A stretch of DNA of 64,000 nt from JASLDZ01 sp038226305 (GTDB lineage: Bacteria > Pseudomonadota > Alphaproteobacteria > Caulobacterales > Caulobacteraceae), in contig JBBRQN010000001.1 of NCBI GenBank assembly GCA_038226305.1, positions 186,001 to 250,000 on the forward strand. Reading direction: 5' to 3'. Made by a program: the position numbers and the translations under genes. Numbering within the stretch: the first letter of the stretch is position 1; each line of letters begins with the position of its first letter. Below the pieces are notes generated by a model. The model saw only the letters and a program-made list of their open reading frames with translations, ran no database searches and was not told the DNA's origin. Positions 16,526-24,770 of this stretch are shown in pieces.

Positions 16526-18643
16526 CTAGAACGTGGCGTTCAGGGTGATGCGGGCGGAGCGGAGCTCCAGCGGGTGGCTGTGGGTGTCGGTCACGCCATC
16601 CGCGGGTTCGGAGGCATTGATTCGGTCGGCATAGAGATAGTCGGCGGCGTTGTCGGTGGAGTCTGTCAGGTTGAAGACGTCCAGCCGGATGCGCAGGCGC
16701 GGGCTCAGCTTGTAGCCGACGTTGGCGTTGATCTCCTGATAGCCGGGGGAGCGCACCGAGCCGTCCTCCAGAAGCGGGTGCGAGCCGAGGTCGCGCCACG
16801 CCAGAGCGCCGAACCAGGGGCCCAGGTTGTCGATCAGGAACCCCGCCCCGCCCACGAAGCTCGGGGCATCGGGGATGAAGCGCCCGACGGGGTCGCGGTC
16901 GCGATAGCGGGCGTGGGTGCTGGCCAGGTTGGTGTTCAGCTCCAGCCACGGAAACGGCCGATACTGGGCGGTGAGCTCGACGCCGACGCGGCGGCTGGGC
17001 CGCCCCGCCTCCGTCGCTCCGGCATCGGCATTGTAGGTCAGTTCTGAGGCGAAGTCGGTCTGGAACAGCGTCGCGGCGAGCTGCAGGTGGGGGATCAGCG
17101 TCGTGCGCACCCCGGCCTCATAGCCCTCGGCCTCCACCAGGAGCGGCGGGCGCACCAAGGTCGTGCCCGCATCGGCCTCGGCCACGCCCGCCCGGCCCTC
17201 GTTGGAATGGAACCCGGTTCCCCCGCTGAGATAGACCTCGGTGCGGAAGAACGGGCCGAGCACGAGGCTGGCCTTGGGCTGGAACAGGCTGGCCTGCTCA
17301 TGGCCGGTCAACCCGCCCGAAAGGTTGCGGTCGGCCACATCGAAGTGGTCTTCCCGCGCGCCCAGGATCGAGCGGAACCACGGCGTCCAATAGATGGTGT
17401 TCTCGACATAGGCCCCGACCGAGCCTTCATCCACCTGGTCGGCGCGCACCACGCTCAGGTCGGTGCGGGCGCGGGTACGGCGCAGGTCGACGTAGATGTG
17501 GTCGAACCGGCCCTGCACGCCCGCCGTCGTGACCGTCGTGATGCCGCCGATCTGCAGGGCGTAGGCGACGCTGCCGGTTCCCCCTGCGTAGGTGCGCCGG
17601 TCGTTCTGCGCCTGCTGGTCGCCGTTCACCGGGTCGTTGAGGAAGTGGGTGAAGTCGTTCCACAGGGTCAGCTGCTGGCGCACCGCATAGCCGTTGGTGC
17701 GAAACGTCGACGGCCCTGACTGATGGGCGGCGGAACCCGACAGGCTGAAGCGCTCCGACTGCCCGCCGTCCGACGGATCGAGCGTGCCGTAGCGACCGAT
17801 CAGCCCGGCCGAGACGGCGCGCAGGGGCTGGTCGGTCGTGGCGTTCCACAGGCCGCGGTAATACAGGCCGGTCAGCGCGAAGCCCTCGCTCGCGCTGCCG
17901 TGGCTGTAACGCAGGGCCAGGTTCTCCTTGCGCGTATTGTCCGGGTGGTCCCAAGGGCCGTCGAGGTGCGCGTATTCGGCGGCGGCCAGAATCCGGTCGT
18001 TCGGCCCCAGTTCGTGGGAGCCCGCCGCGAACACCCTCTGATCGCCCAGCGTGCCGGCGCTGACCGAGATCTGCGGCGCGATCGAATCGACGAACTTCAG
18101 GTGATCGGCGCCCACGGCGGCGAAATCGCCTTCCGCGGCGTAGTAGGGCCCCTTGGTGAAATCGACCCCGCCCGCCAGCTCGGGGATCAGGAAATTCAGG
18201 TCGGTGTAGCCCTGGCCGTGGGCATGGCTGCGCATGTTCACCGGCATGCCGTCGACGAAGGTGGCGAGGTCTGTCCCGTGGTCGAGGTTGAAGCCGCGCA
18301 GCAGGTACTGGTTGGCCTTTCCCTCACCGGAGTGGGAGGTGACGGTGAGGCCCGGGATCGTCTCGAGCAGCTGGCCGGTGCGATACACCGGGCGCATCTG
18401 CAGCTCCTGCCGGGTGATCGCGCCCTGGCTGGAGGTGGCGGCGATGCCCAGGAGGTTGAGCGTGGACGCCGTGACCACGACGCCATCCACCGCAGTGGGC
18501 TGGGGTGCGGCGGGCTGAGCGCCGGCAGTGCGCACCGTGGCGGAAGTCTGAGCCTGCGCCGGTACGCAGGCGAGCGCCGCCGCCGTGCACGCAGCCAGGA
18601 GTGCTGGCGCGCCAAGGCTGCGCCGAACGAAAGAAACAGTCAT
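16526..18643 (-). CDS. TonB-dependent receptor with His-rich plug loop
   Basis: This 705-residue receptor differs from its neighbour. The signal peptide (MTVSFVRRS... to PAQAQ) is followed by a plug with VDGVVVTAST, LLETIPGLTVTSHSG, YLLRGFNLDHGTD and the loop MRSHAHGQGYTDLNF, and a barrel ending in RITLNATF. The histidine-rich loop would suit a metal or metal-complex ligand, but this is inference. I chose the ATG at 18643 because it starts the signal peptide; the frame is open 85 codons further upstream without secretory features. The MFS gene lies 65 bp upstream on the same strand. Confidence 0.93.
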   Translation of the reverse strand: MTVSFVRRSLGAPALLAACTAAALACVPAQAQTSATVRTAGAQPAAPQPTAVDGVVVTASTLNLLGIAATSSQGAITRQELQMRPVYRTGQLLETIPGLTVTSHSGEGKANQYLLRGFNLDHGTDLATFVDGMPVNMRSHAHGQGYTDLNFLIPELAGGVDFTKGPYYAAEGDFAAVGADHLKFVDSIAPQISVSAGTLGDQRVFAAGSHELGPNDRILAAAEYAHLDGPWDHPDNTRKENLALRYSHGSASEGFALTGLYYRGLWNATTDQPLRAVSAGLIGRYGTLDPSDGGQSERFSLSGSAAHQSGPSTFRTNGYAVRQQLTLWNDFTHFLNDPVNGDQQAQNDRRTYAGGTGSVAYALQIGGITTVTTAGVQGRFDHIYVDLRRTRARTDLSVVRADQVDEGSVGAYVENTIYWTPWFRSILGAREDHFDVADRNLSGGLTGHEQASLFQPKASLVLGPFFRTEVYLSGGTGFHSNEGRAGVAEADAGTTLVRPPLLVEAEGYEAGVRTTLIPHLQLAATLFQTDFASELTYNADAGATEAGRPSRRVGVELTAQYRPFPWLELNTNLASTHARYRDRDPVGRFIPDAPSFVGGAGFLIDNLGPWFGALAWRDLGSHPLLEDGSVRSPGYQEINANVGYKLSPRLRIRLDVFNLTDSTDNAADYLYADRINASEPADGVTDTHSHPLELRSARITLNATF

Positions 18644-18660
18644 GAAACGGGCCCCATGCA

Positions 18661-18677
18661 CGCCGAAACTCTCGGCG
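18661..18677 (-). other. Hairpin between the MFS gene and the receptor
   Basis: CGCCGA (18661-18666) and TCGGCG (18672-18677) form a 6-bp stem with a 5-nt loop in the 65-bp spacer between two co-directional genes. No T-tract follows. It could be an mRNA processing or partial-termination site. Confidence 0.35.
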
Positions 18678-18708
18678 CGGAGCCTTCCCCCGTGTCGCGA
18701 AAGCCGAT

Positions 18709-20196
18709 TCAGGCCGTCGCGATACGACCCTGCATGTGCCGCTTCATCCCGATGGCGGCAAGGAAATAGTGGAGCGCCGCCCAGGCGTAGAGCACCGAGC
18801 CCAGCACCACGCCCTGCCGGGTGGATTCCGAAAGCGTGGTCTTGCAGGCGGCAACGAGCGCGGCCGCCGACCCCTTGGGCGCCGCGCCGCCGGGGCAATC
18901 CTTGAGGAATGCCGCATCATGCCCGCCCAACGTGCCGAGGAGGGAGGCGATGGGCGTGTGCGGGCCCGGATGGCCGAAGTTCCACTGCGCCAGGCTGTCG
19001 ATCAACCAGCCCACGAAGGGAGGCCCGCCGCCCAGAGCAATCAGGTTCAGCACGAAGAACAACAGCGCCGTCGCCGTCGCCCGGCGCCGCACGTCCACCG
19101 AGTTCTGGATCACCGCGAAGGTGGGCGCGAGGTAGGTGTAGTGCAGGATGCCCGGCAGGATCAGCACCGCGGCGGCCATCTGCCAGGTGCTCTGCAGATA
19201 GGCGGTGATGTAGAGCGGGCAGGCGATGGCGATGCCGATGGCGGGCACAAGCGCATACCAGGCCGGGTTCTTCCTCCCCAGCCGATCGGTGAGAAAGCCG
19301 CCGAGAAGCGTGCCGGCCCCGTTCGCCAGCCCCTGCAGAAGCCCGAACACCAGCCCCGCCTGCGCAAGACCCAGCCCCAGGGTGCGGATGAAGAATGGCG
19401 GCACGAAGCCGTTCACCCCGTAGGAAGCGAAGGAGGCGAGCGTGATCCCCACCATCATGTGGAACACCGGCCACACCCCGAACAGGGTCTTGGCTACCGC
19501 CCCGAACTCTGAAAATTCATAGGCGAGGCCACGCTTGATGGGCGGTGCCGAAACGTCTTCCGCAATCCTTGGGGCCTCAACCACGTCGGCCCCGCCGCGC
19601 ACCGGCTCCTTGACCAGGAGCTTGAAGGCGACGGCCAGGATCACCCCCGGCAGGCCCACGGCCATGAAGGCCACGCGCCACGACACGTATTGCGCGAGGT
19701 AGCCGCCGACGATGGCTCCGAACATCGTGCCGAGCGGAATGCCCAGGGAATAGATCGACAGGGCCGAGGCGCGCTTTCGCGGCTCGTAGAAGTCCGAGAT
19801 GAGGGAGTGGGCCGAGGGGCTGAGGCCCGCCTCCCCCACGCCGACACCGAATCGCAGGGCGGCGAGGCCGGCAAAGCTCGTCGCCGTACCGCACAGCGCC
19901 GTGAAACCCGACCAGATCACCAGCGAGATGCTGATGATCCACGTGCGGCTGAACCGCTCCGCCAGCCGCGCCACGGGAATGCCGAGGATGGTGTAGAGGA
20001 GCGCGAAATACAGGCCGCCGAGGAGCCCCAGCTGGGTGTCGCTGATCTTCAGGTCGACCTTGATGGCCTGCCCGATGGTCGAGATGATCGTGCGATCGAT
20101 GAAGTTGAAGGTGTAGGCGGCCAACAGGAGGCTGAGCACCATCGCCTTGTAGCGGGGCGGGTGGGATTGGATGCCGGCGTTCGGGATCGTCGTCAC
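18709..20196 (-). CDS. MFS transporter, spinster-like
   Basis: This 495-residue inner-membrane protein has about 12 hydrophobic segments and the MFS signatures RLAERFSRTW in loop 2-3 and TDRLGRKNPAW in loop 8-9. The start of the first span (YTFNFIDRTIISTIGQAIK) and GVGVGEAGLSPSAHSLISD are typical of the spinster-like group common in sphingomonads and Caulobacterales. Its substrate is unknown; the downstream TonB receptors suggest uptake of the same compound. Start is GTG at 20196. Confidence 0.9.
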   Translation of the reverse strand: MTTIPNAGIQSHPPRYKAMVLSLLLAAYTFNFIDRTIISTIGQAIKVDLKISDTQLGLLGGLYFALLYTILGIPVARLAERFSRTWIISISLVIWSGFTALCGTATSFAGLAALRFGVGVGEAGLSPSAHSLISDFYEPRKRASALSIYSLGIPLGTMFGAIVGGYLAQYVSWRVAFMAVGLPGVILAVAFKLLVKEPVRGGADVVEAPRIAEDVSAPPIKRGLAYEFSEFGAVAKTLFGVWPVFHMMVGITLASFASYGVNGFVPPFFIRTLGLGLAQAGLVFGLLQGLANGAGTLLGGFLTDRLGRKNPAWYALVPAIGIAIACPLYITAYLQSTWQMAAAVLILPGILHYTYLAPTFAVIQNSVDVRRRATATALLFFVLNLIALGGGPPFVGWLIDSLAQWNFGHPGPHTPIASLLGTLGGHDAAFLKDCPGGAAPKGSAAALVAACKTTLSESTRQGVVLGSVLYAWAALHYFLAAIGMKRHMQGRIATA

Positions 20197-20220
20197 TCAG
20201 GCGTTCCTCGGCTTATTTTT

Positions 20221-20361
20221 CCTGACGCTAGCCGCATGGGGGGCCACAAGCCAGCACGGGCGTTTTCGCACCAGCGTCAGGGATCGATCCGAACGTCGTT
20301 CGTTTTCGACGCCGGTAGGTGAGTCCCGCCTCGACGCTGGGCGCGGCCGCCGCTAGCGTCA
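20221..20361. promoter_or_regulatory. Divergent control region with repeated TGACGCT motifs
   Basis: The 192-bp gap between the divergent MFS and serine hydrolase genes has CCTGACGCTAGC at 20221-20232, AGCGTCAGG at 20273-20281, CGACGCTGG at 20332-20340 and GCTAGCGTCA at 20352-20361. The first and last form a perfect 10-bp inverted pair, TGACGCTAGC/GCTAGCGTCA. CGTTTTCG occurs twice 40 bp apart (20261 and 20301). CGAAC-GTC-GTTCG (20290-20302) is a dyad. These look like operator sites for one or more regulators not encoded nearby. Confidence 0.4.
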
Positions 20362-20388
20362 CTCCGCACCCGAGGAGACGATGACTTC

Positions 20389-21663
20389 ATGAGCACCCTG
20401 GCTCTCGACCGCCGCACCCTTCTGACCACGCTCGGCGCCCTGGGGCTGGCCGGGCCCGCGATGGCGCGCGCGGTGAGCGACGGCGACTTCCCGGCGATCA
20501 AGGCCCTGCTCGACGGCTACGTCGACGCCAAGAAGCTCCCCGGCCTCGTCTGCGCGATCAAGTACAAGTCCGACCCCGTCCGCTACATCAGCGCCGGCAC
20601 CCTGGCCTTCGATACCGACGCCAAGGCCGGGCCGAACAGCCTCTACCGCGTATATTCCATGACCAAGCCCATCACCGGCATGGCCGTGATGAAGCTGATC
20701 GAGGAGGGCAAGCTCGGGCTCGACCAGCCGGTTTCCGAGATCCTGCCCGAGTTCAAGGCGATGAAGGTGATCGTCGACGCGAAGACCGGGGCGACGGCGC
20801 CGGCCACCAAGGTGATGACGATCCGTCACCTCCTCACACACACGGCGGGCCTCAGCTATTCGATCATGCGGGGGCCGCTGGCGACGCTCTACACCAAGAA
20901 GGGTATCGTTCCGGGCTCGCGCGCCCGGGCCAAGGAGGCCGACGCCGACCTGCCCCCGGTCCGCAGCCTCGAGGAGCTGGTCACGCGCCTTGGCGAACTG
21001 CCCCTGGGCTCCGAGCCCGGCGCGCGCTGGGACTACAGCGTGGCGTTCGATGTGCTGGGGTCCATCGTGCAGCGCGTCTCGAAGATGCCGTTCTCCGACT
21101 ACCTGCACGACCACTTCTTCAGGCCGCTGAAGATGAACGACACCGATTTCATGGTCGATCACAGGAAGGCCGACCGCCTCACCTCGGTCTACGCCGTGAA
21201 AGACGGCAAGCCGATCGTCGTGGAGGACCGCAAGGACAGCCCGTTCCTGCGCGACCGCGACCTGCCGAGCGGCGGCGGCGGCCTGATCTCCACCGCTCAC
21301 GATTATATCCGCTGGACCACCATGCTCACCAACGAAGGCGAGCTGGACGGGGTGCGGATCGTGAAAGCCGAGACGGTGCGCCTGGCGGCCTCGAACCTTC
21401 TGCCGGAAGGGGCCGTGTTCGGCGGCGCGTTCGGCACGGGCGGAGCCTTCGGGGCGGGCGTTTCGATCGTCACCACCCAGAAGCCAGGGTTCGAGCCGCC
21501 TGGCAGCTACGGCTGGTTCGGCATCGCCGGCTCGCAGGAGTGGGTCGATCCGGTCAACAAGATCAGCGTGGTGTTAATGCTGCAGCTGAACCCCACCACC
21601 TATCCCGTCAGGCAGGAAATCCGCACTGCCGCCTACAAGGACTTTGCGGCGATCAAGGCGTGA
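20389..21663 (+). CDS. Tat-exported serine hydrolase, class C beta-lactamase/family VIII esterase fold
   Basis: The N-terminus has a twin-arginine signal (DRRTLLTTLGALGLAGPAMA). The 424-residue body carries the SxxK nucleophile in YSMTKPITG (Ser90, Lys93), the second-motif tyrosine in DYSVAFDVLG (Tyr216) and a third motif YGWFGIAGSQEWVDP in place of KTG. This fits family VIII esterases and related hydrolases better than true cephalosporinases. The natural substrate is unknown. GAGGAG lies 11 bp before the ATG. The cytochrome gene follows 47 bp later on the same strand. Confidence 0.9.
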   Translation: MSTLALDRRTLLTTLGALGLAGPAMARAVSDGDFPAIKALLDGYVDAKKLPGLVCAIKYKSDPVRYISAGTLAFDTDAKAGPNSLYRVYSMTKPITGMAVMKLIEEGKLGLDQPVSEILPEFKAMKVIVDAKTGATAPATKVMTIRHLLTHTAGLSYSIMRGPLATLYTKKGIVPGSRARAKEADADLPPVRSLEELVTRLGELPLGSEPGARWDYSVAFDVLGSIVQRVSKMPFSDYLHDHFFRPLKMNDTDFMVDHRKADRLTSVYAVKDGKPIVVEDRKDSPFLRDRDLPSGGGGLISTAHDYIRWTTMLTNEGELDGVRIVKAETVRLAASNLLPEGAVFGGAFGTGGAFGAGVSIVTTQKPGFEPPGSYGWFGIAGSQEWVDPVNKISVVLMLQLNPTTYPVRQEIRTAAYKDFAAIKA

Positions 21664-21710
21664 GGGGCTCGGCCCCGTTCATTTCCTCCCGGTTCAAGGA
21701 GATCCAAAGC

Positions 21711-22073
21711 GTGCGTCTGTCCTGGAAAATCTGTGTCGCCGCGGCCGCCGTCTTGAGCTTTGCCGCGGCGGGCCCGCTGAGCGCGCAGGCCCCTGCAGCC
21801 CCCCTGACGGACGCGGCCCGCGCCGCCCTGCCCGGCCACGACGTGTTCGAGACCAACTGCTCGCTCTGCCACGCCCACGGGCTGATGAACGCCCCGCCCG
21901 TGTCGACTCTGAACACCTATCCGGCCGCCCGCATCCTCACGGCCCTGACGACCGGGGTGATGAAGACGCAAGGGGCCAAGCTCTCCGACGAAGAGCGCGA
22001 TCAGGTGATCGAATATCTGGCGGCTCCGGCGGGCGCGGCCACGCCAGCGGCCCCTGCCGCCCCGGCCGGCTGA
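21711..22073 (+). CDS. Small periplasmic c-type cytochrome
   Basis: This 120-residue protein has a signal peptide (cleavage near PLSAQA) and one heme-c site, CSLCH (Cys50, Cys53, His54). The probable distal ligand is Met84 in LTTGVMKTQGAKLS. The TGVM...LSDEERDQVIEYLA ending resembles the cytochrome domain fused to PQQ beta-propeller dehydrogenases of the polyvinyl-alcohol-dehydrogenase type; here it stands alone. The start is GTG at 21711, set by AAGGAG at 21696-21701. A terminator follows at once. Confidence 0.85.
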   Translation: MRLSWKICVAAAAVLSFAAAGPLSAQAPAAPLTDAARAALPGHDVFETNCSLCHAHGLMNAPPVSTLNTYPAARILTALTTGVMKTQGAKLSDEERDQVIEYLAAPAGAATPAAPAAPAG

Positions 22074-22110
22074 CAAGCCTGGCCCGTCAGACAGCCCCCT
22101 GACAGACAAA

Positions 22111-22145
22111 AGCCGCGGGAGCCTTTCGGCACCCGCGGCTTTTTT
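22111..22145. terminator. Intrinsic terminator after the cytochrome gene
   Basis: AGCCGCGGG (22111-22119) pairs with CCCGCGGCT (22132-22140), followed by a run of six T on the plus strand. The minus strand has TTTT after the stem, so it can also end transcription of the convergent DUF6152 gene. Confidence 0.9.
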
Positions 22146-22197
22146 CGGATTACGAACCCTCCGCCCCGCCGACCGGCGGCGAGGCGGGTGGCCGGTA

Positions 22198-22650
22198 TTA
22201 CTTGGGCATGTCCGTAGCGTCGGCGCCGTCCTTGGGAGCGCCGGTGCCGCTGGAGCCCATGAAGATCTTCTGGCCGTTGGCCAGCGTCACGTCACGGCCG
22301 TTCGCACGGCATTCCGGCGAGCAGAGGCGGTCCTTCGACTGGTACCCGCGCACGATGATGGCCGTGCCAGGCGTGAGCGAGGCGCGGGTGATGCCGGCGC
22401 GCAGGAGCGTGTTGGGCGTTCCGCCTTCCACCATCCACTGCTGCGTGGGCTTGCCGGGGATCTCGGCGTCGAGGTGCACCCAAGCGTGCGGGTTGATCCA
22501 CTCCACCCGCGTGACCTTGCCACGCAGGAGCACCGGCGCCGAAGCGTCGAACTCGGCGGCGAAGGCGTGGTGGGCGAGCGCCTGCTGCGCCGTCACGCCG
22601 ATGGCGAGGGCGGCCAGGGTGCCACCGATAAGAAACTTGAACTTGTTCAT
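22198..22650 (-). CDS. DUF6152 family exported protein
   Basis: This 150-residue protein has a signal peptide ending QQALA, so the mature chain should begin with His27-His28 (HHAFAAEFD). A conserved NPH (residues 53-55) follows in RVEWINPHAWVHL, and a CSPEC pair (Cys110, Cys114) lies near the C-terminus. DUF6152 has no established function. A free N-terminal histidine plus an internal histidine recalls copper-binding His-brace proteins, but that is a hypothesis. The ATG at 22650 begins the signal peptide; an upstream frame to 22698 adds charged residues before it. Confidence 0.85.
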   Translation of the reverse strand: MNKFKFLIGGTLAALAIGVTAQQALAHHAFAAEFDASAPVLLRGKVTRVEWINPHAWVHLDAEIPGKPTQQWMVEGGTPNTLLRAGITRASLTPGTAIIVRGYQSKDRLCSPECRANGRDVTLANGQKIFMGSSGTGAPKDGADATDMPK

Positions 22651-22750
22651 TGGACTGAGAAGCCTCCGGGGACGTCGTTGCGTCGGATCTGAGAACACGC
22701 CTTCAAAGCTGAAGCGCCGCTGAACGACGCCGCCCCAGCCTGGAAGCGAC

Positions 22751-23626
22751 CTATTTCAGCGGGTTCTTTCGCAGCGAACCATACATGAGCTCCTCAACGA
22801 ACTCCACGCACTTGAACTGCTGCAGCTGCGCATCCTCCCCCTGACGGCGATAGAGGTTCATCGCCATCTTCCAGGGGCGCGTGTAAACGCCCGGATCGGT
22901 CAATTCAGCCTCATAGCGCAGCGTCGTGGCGCTGGTGGGCGTGTAGCGCTCCACCACCTTCAGCTGGTCGGTGTGGTAGTTGCCCGCGCGGTCGAGCCAG
23001 CTCTGGTCGATGAAGCCGGACACCACGACCACTAGGGTGTCACCCTCCCAGTGCGCCACCGACTGGCCCATCCACGAATCGGTCGGCGCGGGGCCGGGAT
23101 CCTTGAACAGCATGTTGCGAACCGCCGAGTCGTACTCGTAGGTGAACAGCATCTGGCTGGTGGACTGCAGGATCTGGAACGGGTGATCCATGTAGTTCGC
23201 GCGTGGAATGCCGGGGAGATAGCACTTCACCTCAGGGTCGCGCTCGAGATAGTGAGCGCGGTTCTCCTCGCGGCGCTTCAGCGCCTCGGGGGTGTAGGGG
23301 ATCGTGCCGCCGATCACGACGCCGGCACCGCCGGGAACGGAGCCCACGGCCCCCAGCGCGACGATTTCCTTGGCGGGCACCGGCACGACGGGGCCGGGGC
23401 GCATCTGCAGGGCGGCGCGTGCGGCGTGGGGCTCGATGTCCCAATTGGCGGCGTTCATCACCTGCCACACGCCGTTGAGGTCCGGATGACCGTCGGAAAG
23501 GCGGGCGGGACGATAGCTCGACGCCTTGGCCATTCCCCTGGCCGGAGCCTTGGCGAGGGCGGCGCTGGCGGTGCCCGCACCCATAACGAAGGCCGCGGCC
23601 ACGGCCGCCACTGCAAACTTGTGCAT
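22751..23626 (-). CDS. Exported protein of unknown function (GxSxxxWEGDTLVV family)
   Basis: The 291-residue product has a signal peptide (MHKFAVAAVAAAF...TASA) and the motifs DGHPDLNGVWQ, CYLPGIPR, HPFQILQS, GQSVAHWEGDTLVVV and VERYTP. I recognise this pattern as a secreted family with no assigned role, abundant in acidobacteria and environmental proteobacteria and often near DUF6152 genes. No catalytic residues can be named. It lies 100 bp upstream of the DUF6152 gene on the same strand and is probably cotranscribed. The ATG at 23626 starts the signal peptide. Confidence 0.8.
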   Translation of the reverse strand: MHKFAVAAVAAAFVMGAGTASAALAKAPARGMAKASSYRPARLSDGHPDLNGVWQVMNAANWDIEPHAARAALQMRPGPVVPVPAKEIVALGAVGSVPGGAGVVIGGTIPYTPEALKRREENRAHYLERDPEVKCYLPGIPRANYMDHPFQILQSTSQMLFTYEYDSAVRNMLFKDPGPAPTDSWMGQSVAHWEGDTLVVVVSGFIDQSWLDRAGNYHTDQLKVVERYTPTSATTLRYEAELTDPGVYTRPWKMAMNLYRRQGEDAQLQQFKCVEFVEELMYGSLRKNPLK

Positions 23627-23723
23627 TGCTCTCCCACTCGTTCCTGCGTCGCACGGCCCGAGGGCGGGACGCGGCGTTTCCCCGTGACGACACCATGCGT
23701 TTACGCTGCGGCGCCTGCGGCAG

Positions 23724-23750
23724 AGTTTAATGACCTCCGCCAACTGTCAA
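23724..23750 (-). promoter_or_regulatory. Possible promoter for the exported-protein/DUF6152 pair
   Basis: On the minus strand, TTGACA (23750-23745) is followed after a 15-bp spacer by TAAACT (23729-23724), about 100 bp upstream of the ATG at 23626. The -35 is consensus but the spacer is short. Confidence 0.3.
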
Positions 23751-24146
23751 CTGCGTATAGCCCATGTTTTGCGGGGCACGTCAAAGTCCGCCTGCGGCGA
23801 CGTATCCGGTGTGGCGCAAGGCGATCTAGCGTGTAGGGTGCAGGCGTTCGCGCGGCTGAAACGCCAGGCTGGCCTAGGGTTTCCGACGGTTTCGTCGGAG
23901 AATTCCTGAAGCAGCCGGCCAGGTCGGCGCCATCCGATAGGTCGCGGTGCGGCTGTCGTTCGGTGGGAAGGGCGATTCGGAGCGGCTCCACCCGTGGGGG
24001 GTGGGCTGCCCAGGTGTTTCCGGCCGCGCAGGCGGCAGGGGCTTGGGCAAAGCCGTCTACGGGGCGTTGCGCGGCACGCTCCCGAAGCTTTTGCAGGGGC
24101 CTCCATCGGGGGCTCGGGCGGCCGCGCCGCCCTGGGAGAACGATCG
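23751..24146. other. Gene-poor spacer upstream of the DUF6644-like pair
   Basis: Nearly 400 bp between the divergent exported-protein gene and the DUF6644-like gene hold no credible coding sequence. I see a G-rich hairpin-prone stretch around 23988-24008 (CCACCC facing GGGTGG) but no recognised riboswitch core, tRNA or repeat. A long leader RNA for the plus-strand genes is possible. Confidence 0.4.
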
Positions 24147-24770
24147 GTGATCAGGGCGTTTTTGGTCTGGCTGCAGTCGCTCGGGCGCGGAAGCGGCCCC
24201 GACGCGCAATCGTGGAGCGAGGCTCTCCACGGTTCGCTCAATTTCTGGAACCTGCTTGAGGGCACGCACCTCATCACCCTTTTGCTGTTCGCAGGCACGA
24301 TCTTCGCCGTCGATCTGCGACTTCTGGGCGTGACCTTCCGCAAGCTGAAGGTGAGCGAACTGAGCGAGCGCGTGCTGCCGCTCACCGTGTTCGGCTTCGC
24401 CATGATGGTCGTCACCGGCCTTGCGCTGTTCTTTGCTAAGCCGGTCGAATATTATCACAACATCTGGTTTCGGATGAAGCTGATCTTCATCATCGGGGCT
24501 ATGATCAATATCGTCGTGTTCCACTATCGCGTGCAAAAGAACATCGCCGCCTGGGATGCGGCTCCCCTGCCGCCCTGGCCGGCGCGCGCCTCGGCCATCG
24601 CCTCGCTCAGCGCCTGGGTCGTGGTGATCGTGTTTGGCCGGTTCATCGCCTACAACTGGTTCGATTGCGGCAAGCCCCTGCCCCACTTCTTCAACGTGGT
24701 TGAGGAGTGCAAGATCTCTGAACACGGGGCGATCGATCTGAAGCCGGCCGCATTCAAGGTGAAACCGTGA
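24147..24770 (+). CDS. DUF6644-like integral membrane protein, first of a tandem pair
   Basis: This 207-residue protein has about five membrane spans. The first conserved span reads LLEGTHLITLLLFAG and ends in DLRLLG; His41 lies within the membrane, and His104 (EYYHN) and His126 (VVFHYR) lie at later span edges. The family function is unknown; membrane histidines leave heme or quinone binding open. The start is GTG at 24147, preceded by GGGAG. It overlaps the next gene as GTGA. The C-terminal CGKPLPHFFNVVEECKI tail carries two cysteines. Confidence 0.75.
   Translation: MIRAFLVWLQSLGRGSGPDAQSWSEALHGSLNFWNLLEGTHLITLLLFAGTIFAVDLRLLGVTFRKLKVSELSERVLPLTVFGFAMMVVTGLALFFAKPVEYYHNIWFRMKLIFIIGAMINIVVFHYRVQKNIAAWDAAPLPPWPARASAIASLSAWVVVIVFGRFIAYNWFDCGKPLPHFFNVVEECKISEHGAIDLKPAAFKVKP

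Noticed and set aside
20389..21663. True AmpC-type beta-lactamase
   Set aside because: The KTG motif is absent and replaced by a WFG-type motif, as in family VIII esterases; no ampR-like regulator is adjacent.
23751..24146. Riboswitch in the long leader of the DUF6644-like genes
   Set aside because: I looked for cobalamin, TPP and similar core motifs on both strands and found none; only GC-rich local hairpins.
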